Shown: positions 33,927 to 45,875 of the stretch, in pieces | How positions within the stretch are numbered: the stretch's first letter is position 1 | How the letters are laid out: each line of letters opens with the position of its first letter | NCBI GenBank assembly: GCA_020744425.1 | Contig: JAGMUV010000046.1 | Location: 186,001-250,000 of the forward strand | DNA length: 64,000 nucleotides | Direction of reading: 5' to 3' | From: Dactylonectria macrodidyma | Lineage: Eukaryota > Ascomycota > Sordariomycetes > Hypocreales > Nectriaceae | Translations under genes and position numbers: made by a program | The notes under the pieces: model-generated | Seen by the model: the letters and a program-made list of their open reading frames with translations, nothing else | What the model was told of the DNA's origin: nothing | Database searches by the model: none

Positions 33927-34451
33927 GAATGCAGATACAACTTCAGAGAAGTATTGTAAATTGAATAGAGGGCTTGGGCCCGAGTTTGTATTGAAGAGAC
34001 CTGGTTTTAGAGGGGTAAAGTTGTTATACTTGACGGGAGCCGAAGTTGTGAAGCTCACGAACTATTTTTTGGGGAATGATATGTAGAGTTCTGAGGTTAT
34101 TTACTCATCTCCAAATAATCAGAGGTTGACTATGGTAAATGGATCTTGAACCAGACTGTGAGAGTCCGGATCACTGTGTTTCGGTCTACAAAATGTAGTA
34201 CTTTTCATGAAGGGACTGGATTTGGTGGAGGAAAGCCGATGAAAATGGAAGCAGAGGCTATAGAAGGGGATGAGAAGGAGGCGGAGACGGATACATTTAA
34301 ACGAGCCTTGAAGAACTTTAGCGAGGTGTTAGGTAATCGTCTATATAATAAAGACTATCTGAGTTGGGTTGAGATGACCTGTAACTGCGAAGGAAAACTT
34401 GATAGGAAGAAGTTTTTTTTGAATATTGATATTGTGTGTAAGCCTTTGTAA
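33927..34451 (+). pseudogene. RAD52-like recombination protein relic
   Basis: The frame near 33960 reads LNRGLGPEFVLKRPGFRG, then YLTGAEVVKLTNYFLGND. In the next frame (34146-34451) it reads TVRVRITV, GTFHEGTGFGGG, TDTFKRALKNFSEVLGNRLY and NKDYLSWVE. These are the successive landmarks of the Rad52/Rad22 DNA-binding domain (LGPEYIS.RPG, LANE.FGF.GWS, GT.REDIG.G, TDGLKRALR.FGN.LGNCLYDK.YL). One Trp position is a TAG and a frameshift joins the two parts. The sequence is more diverged than a simple RIP copy, so it may come from a divergent paralog or a mobile-element-borne RAD52-like gene rather than the housekeeping locus. Confidence 0.75.
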
Positions 34452-34929
34452 GGGTGTAATACTGCGGAGAATGCAGTTTTTATGAACTCTGTTCTGACTA
34501 TGAAGTTGGAATCTTTGATATAATAGCTGAGGGCTGTTGAAGCGGACGATATGTTTGATGATATCGATGATGTGTTGGACTTTTAGGTACTTAGAGCATG
34601 GGCTGTGCGTGTGGGGTTTACCTGTCAGGATGACTGGTTTTTTAATCGGGGAGTTGCGATAGCTTCATTTTAGTTTAGTTTAGATTTTAACGTGTTAACC
34701 TTGTACTTATTTTGTCTTTTAGTACTGCTTTTGTCTTTGCTAGCGAACATGGAATACTGTGAGCGGGCCGCGGCGAACAGTATAGCATGGAGCAATAGTA
34801 AATAGGTTGTCTTTTTTAGTTGTACCTGTAGATGATTTTGTTTCCTTTTACTTTTTAGCCCAAGGTTACCATGAATGGTAGCGAGTCGCAACCGCGGTAG
34901 GACAGTGCAGAGAAGCATCTATTCTTTGA
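34452..34929. other. Intergenic, nothing recognised
   Basis: Low-complexity T-rich sequence, probably 3' flank. No gene supported. Confidence 0.4.
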
Positions 34930-35883
34930 CTAAGTGGCTAACTCCTTGGGGATTAATGGCGTACAACTCGTATCTGTAGACGGAGCTTTAGATGCGATGA
35001 TTTTCTGCTTTTTAGATGCCCTGAAACATGTGAAGAAGATGTAGAAAAAGCCAACGATTATAGCAGCACCAAAAATAGTACCGACAACAACCCCCTCAAT
35101 CCCCATACCCTGCTTCTCCATACATATATCTTCTCGCTTAGCATTGGTAGTGCATATTCGGTTCCCTGCGCACGTGCTTGACAAGGACTTGGCTTTAGTA
35201 CAGGTTGCCGTCTCAGCGTGGCCTCCGGTAGTGTGGACGTCGCAAACATCGATATACTTCGTGCTCGTAGTAAAACACGCAGTCCCTGACATGCTATTAC
35301 TAGATGTTGAAGCAAGTGTAGACAAAATTTTTGTTGATGACGCAATCGTAGAGGAAGAGACTGTCGACGAGGCAACCTTCGATGACGCGGATGTGGATGA
35401 AATCGCTGTCGCTGAGGACATTGCCGATGAAGCTTGTTTAGAAGTCACCTCTGCAGAAGGGGCCTCTGTAGAAGAGGCCTCTATAGAAGAAGTCTCTGCA
35501 CTCGAAATGTCTACCGATGAAGCGTTTGCGGATGGAGCGTCTTCCGTAGATGAATCTCCATCCGCTGTAGTAATGTGGTCGTCCGAGTCGATGCCGGTTG
35601 TATCACGTCTCTTGAGCTCGTTGATAGAAAGCTGCCGACAACGTTGAATAGCAAACTTGGCCTCGTCTTCAGCCTCATCCACACTACACCCGGCGATGAT
35701 GTAACAACGGTTTACATCCCTCTCGTTAAGGTCCTGAAGCTGCGACAGGCAGTCGTCGATTGTGCCTGGTTTCCCACAAGTGGAGTAACCGGGAAGACTG
35801 GCGCTATACTGAACATAGCAATTGTTTGCACGAGAAGTGGCGATAATTGCGAAGAGGGCGGTGAATATTTGCACGAAGTCCAT
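34930..35883 (-). CDS. Secreted-type one-pass membrane protein with Ser/Thr mucin stalk, 317 aa
   Basis: The protein starts with a signal peptide (MDFVQIFTALFAIIATSRA). A cysteine-containing ectodomain follows (about 20-90: NCYVQYSASLPGYSTCGKPG, CLSQLQDL, CYIIAGCSVDEAE, RCRQL). Next come a Ser/Thr/Ala-rich stalk with repeats of the type SSAETSSIEASSTEAPSAEV (about 105-205), a second Cys region (CFTTSTKYIDVCDVH, CTKAKSLSSTCAGNRIC), a hydrophobic helix (VVVGTIFGAAIIVGFFYIFF, about 265-285) and a lysine-rich cytoplasmic tail. This layout is that of fungal surface sensors and adhesins (Mid2/WSC-like in architecture only; no such domain is visible). The frame is open without introns. The 0.95-kb ORF and coherent topology make it a real gene. 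Confidence 0.82.
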   Translation of the reverse strand: MDFVQIFTALFAIIATSRANNCYVQYSASLPGYSTCGKPGTIDDCLSQLQDLNERDVNRCYIIAGCSVDEAEDEAKFAIQRCRQLSINELKRRDTTGIDSDDHITTADGDSSTEDAPSANASSVDISSAETSSIEASSTEAPSAEVTSKQASSAMSSATAISSTSASSKVASSTVSSSTIASSTKILSTLASTSSNSMSGTACFTTSTKYIDVCDVHTTGGHAETATCTKAKSLSSTCAGNRICTTNAKREDICMEKQGMGIEGVVVGTIFGAAIIVGFFYIFFTCFRASKKQKIIASKAPSTDTSCTPLIPKELAT

Positions 35884-36650
35884 GCTGGATATATTGAAGC
35901 ATAGGCCGTGGGAGATGAAGAATTCGGCTTGGATGTTGGATAACCCTCGCGAAAGAGAACAGAGAAAAGAGAGGATGATTGAGTAGGCGGAATATGGTAA
36001 GGGTCCTGAATGCGCACCCAGCTTGATCGCACCGAGTCGAGATCGGCTATAAAAGGATGATGGATGGTGGTGTGTTCTTATTAGGAGATAAAATATTCAT
36101 CTGGTGTGAGAGTGGCAAATATAAATATAAGTTGTCATAGTACATACCCGTATTTGACAGATGATTAATTATAAGTAGAGTACCACATTGGGCAGGCAGT
36201 GCAACACGACATTCCGCATGAGAACGAGCTCCTTAACCTTCTCAGCCAAGACATCGGGTATGGCTAAGAGGCTATATTTAGCAAGGCTGCAAGTCTTCAG
36301 AGCCCCTCACTCCAAACTAACAAGATCTGAGTCCTGGGTGGATGTTGGGCTCTGTTACTAAAAATAGCCAACGGCTTATCACGAAGCTTCGCATATCCAT
36401 GTTACCAAACATAGAGTACTAGAAGGAGAATCGATACCTCTAGACCAATTAGAGGGCATCTTCAGGGACCAGCGTCAATCATTTGATGTGCCAATGCATG
36501 CATCGTAGTACGAAGACCCACGCTACACGACTAATTAGATGTGGAATTTTACGTATCTCCAAGTCTCCCTACTCCTGTCGGCATGTAAATAGAGAAGCTT
36601 AGGTCGTCGTTCTCTAGGTTTCCTAAAATGCTAACATGTCTGTTGGATAT
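35884..36650. other. Intergenic; 5' flank of the membrane protein gene
   Basis: No gene supported. A ctataaaagg motif near 36047 reads on the plus strand and would fit a TATA box only for a plus-strand transcript, for which I see no ORF. Confidence 0.4.
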
Positions 36651-37200
36651 TGTAAAGTCCTTATATATAAAATATATAACTGATAAGGAAATATCTCCTT
36701 TAGCTCTTATCAGATAAGACTATAAATAATATATTCAAAATTTCCTGATTTTTAGCTTTATAATGGTATATAATATGCCTCAGAAAGCCTATCTTCCTTA
36801 TACTATAACCACAAAAGACATCTATAATAAGAACCTTCAATAAGGTTAGAGTTCAAGCATCAGAAATACGTCCAACAGTCCTAAAACTCGGGACATGTCT
36901 TACCCGGTTTTACTATGACAAATTGTCCAAATCCCCCGTTAGATTGGACATGTGACTAGACAGCAATCTCTCTATAAAGCTGGGGCTTTTCTCTAGCCAG
37001 TCCAGAAGGATTATTATCATCATCAATACATACATTTCTCAACCAATCACATCAAACTGACTACCTTTCTAATCGTCTTTTCCTGCTCTTTCTGAATCTT
37101 CAATCCCTTTTCTAATTGGTCAATTCCTTGACCCACAATCGCCGAGTTCCACCAATAACCTTCCACTCCTTCCACTCCTTCCACTGCTATAGCCTTTACA
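36651..37200 (+). mobile_element. Solo LTR, family A copy 2 (550 bp, TSD gatat)
   Basis: Nearly identical to the solo LTR at 2435-2981, in the same orientation. It differs by a few transitions and a 3-bp atc duplication in the middle. Perfect target duplication gatat lies at 36646-36650 and 37201-37205. The internal region is lost. Confidence 0.93.
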
Positions 37201-37996
37201 GATATAATATAATTCCGTGGCTTTTTTTAGAAGAAAGAAGTATGTGATATATGAATGAGCTGGACGTCTAACATGTTGTCATGATAGAGCCGATCTCGCT
37301 CTATGGATATGCCTCAAACACGAGTAACCAACAGCAACAGACACATTCGGGTACCGGGATTCTCGGACCCCGGAGATCCCGAAATATATATGGATGGATG
37401 CTACGACCTCAGAGGAATCCGTGTTTTCCAAGCTCGTATTTTCACTTCCTCTCCCAGATTTCGGAGCTTACAAATGTAAATAAGTCCAGCATGTCGGAGT
37501 CCGCGGGCTCCAAGAGACACGCTTGGGTCGCTGACTGCGTATTCGTAGGAGGCGTTGAGGAATGGCCGATGCAGGTTGACAAGGGTGGCGTGGTAAGAGA
37601 TCCATAGAACTACCTTATCTGCCGTAAGGCTACTTAGGGTTATAGTGCCGGTACGAATCGGGTGCGGCCCGATGTTGAAAGCTGGGATGGTTTCCGTCTT
37701 GTTGATACGAATCGGGAGACTGGGGTAGTAGTGAGCCTTCGTAAATAGAGGATGCAGTATTCATCCACGGAATATATATAGGCAATTGGTACCTCGAGTC
37801 TCAATAGTCGATGAGCCGTTGACGCGGCCAAATCATGTCATTGACATCTGGGCGACCTCTTATCACGGAGCACTAGACGTTGGGAATAACCCGAGTGCGG
37901 GGATATCCAGTTGCAGGAAAAAAAGGGAAGAATAGAAAAGCGAATAACAGACGCAGTTTATTAGATCTTCTATTTTTTCCGACTTCTGTCGGAATA
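37201..37996. other. Intergenic; 5' flank of a regulator gene
   Basis: A 108-codon ORF at 37281-37607 (polyglutamine-like SNQQQQTHSG) lacks any recognised domain and may be chance. Confidence 0.4.
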
Positions 37997-40355
37997 ATGG
38001 TAGATATTCCTCAACTACCGACCTCTGCTATGAGGTTGTCGCCGAGGCGACGGAAGCCTTACACGCAAATTGCATGGTCGGTTCCCTCCCGTTCCATAAA
38101 CCCACGAAGACATTCGAGCGCTTTCTTACCTTGTGTAGCGAAGGCTGCAAGCGTCGCAAGATCAAATGCTCCAGCGAAACTCCGTGCTTGTATTGCAAGG
38201 GCAAATACATCAAGTGCACATATATCCAGAGCTCTCGTGGCAGGACCCGTGGCGTCCTGGCAGCATCGCCAACATCAGTCTACCCGTCAGTCGAGTTCAT
38301 ATGATGCCTTTATTTCCTTCGCCGCTGGTCTGGCTACTCATAGATTGTTTTTGCAGATATGACCCAGTTGTAGTTCACCAGTCGTCCCCTGGCCACGGTG
38401 GAGGCACGAACGAGTCCTTACACACCACAGCAGCCCAGGACGGTAATAATGGTAGCCTGAGCATGCTTCTATATGAGCAAAAGATGTCACAACTTGGCGA
38501 CGCCGAGACACCTGCGGGTGTCATCAACGCCACAGAAACTTCTTGGCCAAGGACTGCCAAGCTCTCCGACTTGTGCTGTGAGACCCTGCTGCGTATGGTG
38601 ACCATCTACGAGGAAGAAGTAGGTTTGTCGTACCCTGTTGTTGCTCTCGATCCGTTGAGAAAATACATCGCTGTCACGTACAAAGAAGCGAGATTAGGCA
38701 GCCGCGCCGAGACGCTTAAGGCAAGCACGCCAGCGGTGAAAGAAGACCGCTATGACGAGCAGCTAGTGGTTATTATATCGATAGTCATGGTTCTCCAAAG
38801 TGGAGGGCGGAGCGATATTGGAGCACGCTGGGTGGACAAGATGGCCTCGGTTGTAAGACATAGAACAACAAGGGATCGTATCGGCGTCCAAGATATCGTT
38901 CTCCTTGTCTTGATGGTAAGTTTTCATGGACGTAAGGGCGTCTGTGAGACTGTTGATTGACCGAAAGTGCGTCAGGCATTCTTATATTTCCACTCAGATC
39001 GTGAGATTTTGGCATGGAGAATGACGGGCGAAGCCGCTCGTATGCTACTCGAACTCGGCTTCCATCGATCTGAGACGCTGAAGAAACGCTACCCTACACG
39101 CAACGAGCTACGGCAGGCCGTCAAACTGTTTTGGTCTGTCTACAATACTGAACGACGCTTCAGCTACGGCTCTGGTCTGCCCTTTGTCCTTCAAGATGCT
39201 GATATCGACCACGATCTACCGGAACCAGTAAGCCTTGCCGTGGACATTGCTGACATTGACGCACATGCCGCTCACACCTACCGTCTAGGATGAATCATCA
39301 TTCTCGTCCATGTACGTCAAGAGCATGATAGTCTACACACGAATCGCCTCCCATGTCTGGCGCTCGGCAACGACGAGCCCTGAATTATCGACGGCATTTG
39401 TAGAGGGGACTCGTGACCGGCTCGACTTCCGCGTGCTGCAGTGGCGCAAAAGCCTCCCCATCAAACTGCAATTCCGTGGCGTCGAGGAGACGTTCGACCC
39501 GGAGAAACACGTTTGGGGCCATTGGAGACTGCGTTTGATGCTGTATCTGCGCGCAAACCAGATGCGCATTGTCATCCATCGCAATGTGATCCACCACAAA
39601 GCGATGCCGCGTGGGCAGAAACGCCTTATCAACCCTTCGAGCATCAACACGCTCATCGAGATCGCTCAGGACACTATCCGCGTGCTAGCACAGCTGACAG
39701 AGACTGCTGATTTGTACAAGATCCAGCAGCAGACGTATAATTTCTTCCTCGAGTCGGCGCTGGCTTCTCTTCTCGTCGTCATCGTCACTAATGAACCTAT
39801 ATACGGCGACATTTGCACGGGGGATGTCAGGTTAGCCATGAACGTGATTCACAAGTTCGCTGCGCATTCTAGCATCTCAAACCACCTCCGGACCAAGATA
39901 GATAATTTCCGTAACGTCGAGCGGCGGGTGAGGGGATCTAGATCGGACAAGATGTGGCAGTCAAGCCGCGGTGTGGCAGACGGAACGCCGCCAGTCGTTT
40001 GTCCACCGGTTTCAGATGCCACGCGGGACAGCCAATGTTCGCCCAGCTTGCTCCCATCGGAAATTAACTTGAATGTCGCGGCAAATTGGCCGGCCCCGAA
40101 AATGCCTAGTAACATGTCATCGACTTGGGATTCCCAACCGCGGTTCCCACCAGTAGATGGCATGTCCATAGGTGGAATCTTGGGGGATTTCAATATGGAA
40201 CCTTTCCACTGCGGATCCTCTCCAGACAAAGCAGACCCCGCGCTCTCTCTCTACATAGCGAACAGCTGGATGAAGATTGGATTTTGCAGGAGCTGAGTGG
40301 GTTAGGAGAGCTTGTGTGCCCCTACCAGCAAGATAGCAACTTGCTACTCTTCTGA
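37997..40355 (+). pseudogene. Zn2Cys6 transcription factor with two frameshifts
   Basis: Exon 1 (37997-38076) reads MVDIPQLPTSAMRLSPRRRK and joins 38139 across a 62-nt intron, which makes a correct cluster CEGCKRRKIKC, then CLYCKGKYIKC (C-X2-C-X6-C-X5-C-X2-C-X6-C). A later intron acceptor (tttttgcag near 38358) precedes YDPVVVHQSSPGH, its donor unresolved. A phase-0 intron follows VLLVLM near 38914. The fungal-specific middle region is clear (GEAARMLLELGFHRSET; VKLFWSVYNTERRFSYGSGLP; VWGHWRLRLMLYLRANQMRI). Frame breaks occur at about 39291 (one extra base before DESSFSSMYVKSMIVYTRIA) and at about 40240-40252, where one extra CT unit in a CT run separates ADPALSL from HSEQLDEDWILQELSGLGE. Without these it would be a full-length regulator of roughly 700 residues. 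Recent loss or sequencing error are both possible. Confidence 0.78.
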
Positions 40356-40775
40356 GAGCAGTGAAGAGTAAGTGCGCCTTAGTAATAGAAAGACACGAAG
40401 GAGTAGAGAGCTTCTAGATGTTATCTACACACCTGGCTCTCTATCAAGTATTCCAGTAAGTGGTGGGGCTATTCAAATACCACTACTCATATGGTGCTGA
40501 CAGTACTTTTGTCTACTACCCAAAAATCAACAAAGGGAAGCCGTGAAAGATTTCCAAAGCACCCGGGTCGCCTTTCACACTTGGTGAGGTGGATCTGTAG
40601 TGTAGGTACATGCAAGCCTGTTGCCGGCAATACCGCTTGGTGAATGGTAAACGAACTTGGCTGAAATGCCGGGCAGGTAACTTACAGGGCGGTTCATTTG
40701 GGCGATGTCTCGGAGCGTCGGAGTTGTGTCGGTGAGGAGCAGAGGATTGATTGATGGATGTGGTGGCGACGCCAA
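40356..40775. other. Intergenic, nothing recognised
   Basis: Gap between two regulator relics; no feature supported. Confidence 0.4.
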
Positions 40776-42270
40776 ACAGAGACAAGCGTCGAGTTGTTGT
40801 TTGACCCATTGTTGACTCAGGCAAAGGCTATTTGGGAAAAGCTCCTCTATTCCTCACAGCCAAGCACACACGGCCTCGTGTTTGACGACCAAGGCACTAC
40901 AAACCAGTGTATTGAGCTGTTCAACCCCAAGAACCTTCGAAGGCTACTTAACACATATTGGACGCGATGGCATTACCACTGCCCCATCATCCACCGGGCT
41001 AGCCTGGACCTGGCCCATATCCCGACAGAGATGATCATGGTCATGTGCCTTCTCGGGGCTTGCGTGTCTTTAGACAGCTCGGATGCCGAGAAAGCACGGC
41101 AATGGCTGGATCCAACTGAGGCTTTTATATTCTCGCTACCTTGGCTTTCTAGAGATAAAGCCGCGGGTGAAACTGTTTCGCAGATGTCATGTGTAACGAA
41201 ACTGCGTTTGTTGCAGACCGGCCTTCTCATATGCGTGCTTTAGACCTGGGAAGGGCTAGAATTAGGGTCAGGGAGCTACGATATCCTCATCTTGTCCAGG
41301 TTTGTCATTGTCTTGGAAAAAAAGAAAACATCAAGACCGCTATAGTCAGCTGACATGGCAACTAGGCGTCCCAAGAGATAGAGGCTCTCGAATTTGATTT
41401 CGGCGACGAGACCAATTCGTTTGATCTATGTCACGAATGGGGAAATTTCATTGTGTTGAAGAACAGTTGAGACGGTACAGTTACATCTCCTAAATTTATA
41501 ACTACCAGTAAAAGAACGGTTAAAGCTGACATCAATTCGTGTCGTAGAACAAAGACATTTGTTTTCCTTCTCGATACCGCTTTCACCATTTTTCATAACA
41601 CTCCTCCCCATGTCACTATCCAAGATCTGGCTTTTTCTTTTCCCTATCCTGATGCTTACTTTTCAGTTGGGGACGGGAAGGACTTCGTTAATTCACTCAA
41701 GCACCATTGCTCGGACTACCCAAAGACGAGACGCACACTAATCTCTCAGGCCGTGCAAATGCTCTGCGAAGCGACATCAAGCGCGAGCCTCCCTATGCCA
41801 ACGATGACAGAGCTGAACGGCTTCATCCTCATATCAGGTATGGCCTTCTTGATTCAAAGAAGCTTTTCTTATTGCTAATTCAGTTTCCGTACCATCTAAC
41901 AGCGTTGCACTCTATAATCTTCTACAGGAGAGGTCTTGTTTGCTCTCCTCAAGTACAGTCGCTGCTCTCCAGGAATACTTGGAGAAGTGGCTCAAGATGT
42001 GGGAACATAGCACACATCATGCACGATCGGATAGGGGCAATGACTGTTCAACTTCTCAACATGAGCCTAGAATGCTAATTGGTTTCGCTCGCCATTCTCA
42101 CGAAATTTTCAGCTTGGCATTGGCAAGATTGTACAGTCTTGATGAATTCAGAGACAAAGGGCAACCGGTCACTCTGAATAGTATTGGGAAGGGAAATGTA
42201 AAGGAGTTAATAATGCGCTATACTCGAAGGAGCTTCGCTGTTAGAGATAGCGTTAAGTTACAAGGTGTAT
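40776..42270 (+). pseudogene. Transcription-factor middle-domain relic (N-terminal DNA-binding part missing)
   Basis: The plus strand reads ELLFDPLLTQAKAIWEKLLY, NPKNLRRLLNTYWTRWHYHC and RLLQTGLLICVL, then a stop where Gln is expected before TWEG. After a damaged stretch follow FVFLLDTAFTIFHNTPPHVT and DLAFSFPYPDAYFSVG (41550-41670). This order is that of the fungal-specific domain in C2H2-type regulators of accessory gene clusters. No zinc finger is found upstream and several stops and shifts interrupt the reading. It is a decayed regulator. Confidence 0.65.
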
Positions 42271-42754
42271 AAACTAAAACAATAGTATTTAGGTTAAGGT
42301 CCTTGGCAGCACACACCCGGAGGGGGGCCAGAGGTCAAACAGTTAAAAAAAAACAAGCAACAATAAGGATAACAGTATGTAGGCTCAAAACCCAAGCCCA
42401 AAGTAACAGCAACTCAAAATGACTAGAGTTTCTACTGCAGAGTATAAACTTGCTGCCCCAACTAACCCTTTAAGATGCTTCCTGTAGCTTGAAAAGCTAG
42501 ATATTAGAAAGGCAAAATGGCCGTAGGATAAAAGGACTGCGAGGACCGCGAAGGCCGCGAGGGTCACTCTTCGCATATCAAGCCATTCAATTCAAGACCT
42601 CCAAGCAATTCGCTATTACAAGTCAGCATCATACTCAGATTTTCCAGAGGGAATCGAAGCCAGGTACTATAATCTTCGCAACTCAAGATATCCGAGCTCT
42701 CACATTCCAATTAATTGCCCGACCAATCAACCCACCACAAACAACTGGCAACAT
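42271..42754. other. Intergenic, nothing recognised
   Basis: No ORF with visible motifs. Confidence 0.4.
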
Positions 42755-43216
42755 GGCTCTGCGAATTTCACTACAGAGGGCTGAAAATATCCCTAGCAAG
42801 CAATATGCTAGACAGATGTATAATATAGAGGAACATCTTAGTAGTGATAGAGATATCCTTAAACTACTAAAGACCGCGGCAACACGATGTGGTCTCAAGA
42901 TATGAGGACCATCAAAACCTCGAGACTATCTAGTCACGAGCTGGTTGCGCTGGCGGCCTTCGAGACAGAGGTCTTCCTGGAGCTGGGCCTCTGTGAAGGC
43001 GACCTCTTCAAGAACTGGGTGAAATGCGAAAGACTCAGCCTGAAGAGACTGGCAGCTAATCTACGGTCACAACGGCCGACTCAAGATGAAAAGGACTTCC
43101 TCGACAATTTAGCTGACTTAACTAGATCAGGTTATCAAATAGTGTACATCCAGCCTTCCATACCTTCATTCACGCGTTTGCCTGCCTTAGCAGCCTTATT
43201 ACAGCGCCAGAGATAA
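42755..43216 (+). CDS. Hypothetical short coding region, not recognised
   Basis: An ATG in good context at 42755 opens MALRISLQRAENIPSKQYAR for 51 codons. An overlapping ORF in another frame (42887-43216, 109 codons) contains LSSHELVALAAFETEVFLEL and LKRLAANLRSQRPTQDEKDF. The two could be pieces of one helical protein broken by a frameshift or a missed intron near 42885-42905. Codon use and composition are normal, unlike the RIP block that begins right after. No family is evident. Confidence 0.35.
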
Positions 43217-44264
43217 AAATCTGTCTAATAAATCAAGCTAATACTTGCTATCGAGATTCTAAAAGTAGTCCAAATACTGGTCTAGTAAGAGATTAGTTAT
43301 GCTGATATTAGCAAGGGGCTGGTTTTAAAGTGCTAAGAGATTAGCTCACTTTATAGCCTGGGCTTTCCTTTATTATGAATGCTATACTAATAATAATACT
43401 ACTAAGACTGCTGCTAATAAGGCAAGTTGCTAAGGCTATTGCTCTTTTGGAATAAGAAGTGATATTATTAGTTTAGAAGGTAAGGATACTGGGGATATAG
43501 AACTAGAAGAATCTGATACTTATAGAAAGTTAGAAGACCTTCTTATAATAATAGCTATAGATTAGACTTTACTAAAGAATATACTAAAGTATTTAATTAA
43601 GTTTCTCTTACTATAAACTATAATAAGTATACTAATTATAGTTAATAATTAGTGGGCTGTAATAATTAGTCTACGAACTCTAAACTGATTATTAAAGAAA
43701 CTAGAGATATATATTATAATTGCTATAAAAAGGTAAGAAAGTGCGCTAAGCAGTATTAACTAAGTATTACTATATCTTATGCTATTATAAAGAATAATTA
43801 ATAAGAAATATTTATAAGTATAGTCTGGAAGTATTAAAGCTATTAGGTTAAAAGCCTAAATATATAGTTTTTAGTCCTTAAGGTAGTAGAGGACTTTAAG
43901 CAAATTAATCCTATCTTTAATAGTATTACTATAATTATTATTAATTTAAGAAATAATAAATTCCTTCTTAATAAGAGTAAGGAACTTACTAGCTTTACTA
44001 AGAAAGTTAATAATAATAAACCAGCTTATAATATAGACTATTATAATAATAGTGCTTTTAATAATAAATATTCCTATTCTTATCTTTAGCTTAGGGTCTT
44101 ATAGAATATTTTAAAACAGGGGTTTATATATCTCTAGCTATTAAGTCCGGCCTGGCCCTTTATTTAGAACAGAGCATAGGCTAGGATGTTTCCAAAAGCG
44201 CCTATAATAATGGATAAGATCTAGAAAGTGGAAAGTCTCTTACTTACTTTAAATTGCATATACT
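43217..44264. repeat. RIP-mutated AT-rich block, left part of the chromovirus target
   Basis: TA-rich, no readable frame. Together with 52147-54480 it forms the older repeat into which the chromovirus inserted. Confidence 0.65.
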
Positions 44265-44672
44265 TGTCACGGCCTGGGCGACCTCTTGAGAGGCCAGGGC
44301 GGTCACGGCCGGCAGAATCGGAAGTACGGGGATACTTGAGGCCGGAGTGAGCGGACCCACTTTAAACAGAGTGAGCGATAGTACGGACGCTCACTCACAC
44401 GATGCTCCACAGAGTGAGCATCGTGAGCAGACGGGACCAAGGCATGGTGAGCACCCTAGTATATAGTCATCTGAGAAGTGCACATCTAGTATGGGCAGCT
44501 CCTCAGCTATCAATACAACTTGGTTACATTGAGTACGTTCACTCTACCATTACCAGACGTGACAAGCATTATTCAATCTTAACTCGCCTGATTACTTTGT
44601 TACATAAACCCCCAGATCAGGACCCAGCGTACCCTAGCCTTACGAGGATAGTGTATTAACCCGATCGTCACA
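44265..44672 (+). repeat. Chromovirus 5' LTR
   Basis: tgtcacggcc...gatcgtcaca, 408 bp. It shares a stretch with the solo LTR at 19644-20079. Confidence 0.95.
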
Positions 44673-44812
44673 CGTTAATAGCTCTTATTCACTATATCAC
44701 TCGCGTCGAACTTAAATAATATCGAATTACTACAATAGCTCCACCTACTACACCTGGTTCGACTCCATCCTCTTCTCGTCAGCCGACAGGCAAACCACCT
44801 ATCCCGGTCCCG

Positions 44813-45875
44813 ATGGACACGGACGACGAGGAAGAAGTTATTGCGCCCGCAAGTCACGAAGCGGAGGTACGCAAACTAGAGCGACACAACAAACGACTTG
44901 GCGATGAGTTCAACAAACTTGCCGAAGCCTCCCACAGGGACGCTATCAAGAAGCAAGGACAAATCGACAACTTGAACGACCAAGTCAAGGCACTCATGGA
45001 CAAACTCGAGAGGCTCACCGAGGCCTCTGAGAAACAAACCAGCCTCTACAGGGACCACATCGAGAATCTGGCCTCCAATTCGGCAACAGGAAAAGACGCC
45101 GGAGAAATCCTTAAACCAAGACAACCGGACCCCTATGACGGATCCGCAGCTGCGCTCCAAGGATTCCTGACGCAGCTCAGGGCCTACCAGCTATACTATC
45201 CAACCCAGTTCGTCACTAGCGACGCCAAAGTCCGGCATGCTACAGGGTTCCTCAAGGATAAAGCTCTCCAATGGTTTAAACCCATCATAAAGGACTACGT
45301 CAACCACGTCTACGCCGACAGGAAGGAAGAAACCAGGGCCATCTACGGAAGCTATGAAGTCTTTGAGCACGAGCTCAGAAGCGCTTTCGGACTCCAGGAC
45401 GAGAAGCGAGCAGCGGAACAGCAAATCCAGAAACTCCATCAGAAAGGAGCAGCGTCCACGTACGCAGCTGAACACCGCAACCTCGCCTCACGACTCAACT
45501 GGGGAGAAGAAGGATACATAGCAAGCTTCTACAAAGGGTTGAAGTCCGATGTCAAAGACGCGATAGTCGGGAAAACTAAACCCACCACGTACAACGGACT
45601 GGTACAACTTGCCGTGGAAATCGATGACCAGCAATTCGAAAGACGACAGAAAAAGAAGGCTAAGAAGTCCGGAGGATCCTACACCCCGCAGTAGAAGAAC
45701 AGAGGAAACCACGCAAATCAAGGAAAGAAACGACAAACGGATACCTCGTACGGAACAGACTCAGGCCCCATGAACATTAGGATAGTCAAGAAAGACTACT
45801 CCAAGGTCCTCTATTAGAACTGCGGCATCCCAGAACACACTTCCCGCAAATGCCGAAAGCCCAAAACCGATCAAC
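44813..45875 (+). pseudogene. Chromovirus gag (capsid and mutated zinc knuckle)
   Basis: The open part (44813-45694) starts MDTDDEEEVIAPASHEAEVR and has a coiled coil (DNLNDQVKALMDKLERLTEA) and then the retrotransposon gag capsid fold (PDPYDGSAAALQGFLTQLRA, ATGFLKDKALQWFKPII, FEHELRSAFG, YAAEHRNLASRLNW). A TAG at 45692 ends it. Beyond that the frame continues to a CCHC knuckle at about 45815-45855 where the first Cys is Tyr and the next residue a stop (NCGIPEHTSRKC follows), both G-to-A changes. Confidence 0.85.

Noticed and set aside
35144..35647. 167-codon acidic plus ORF (VDE-rich)
   Set aside because: Antisense of the Ser/Thr stalk codons of the membrane protein, which automatically produce Asp/Glu/Val.
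36040..36060. TATA box for the membrane protein gene
   Set aside because: The motif reads on the plus strand, opposite to the gene.
45191..45736. Minus ORFs across gag
   Set aside because: Shadow frames of the gag ORF; unlike 51624-50939 they have no introns, domains or independent support.
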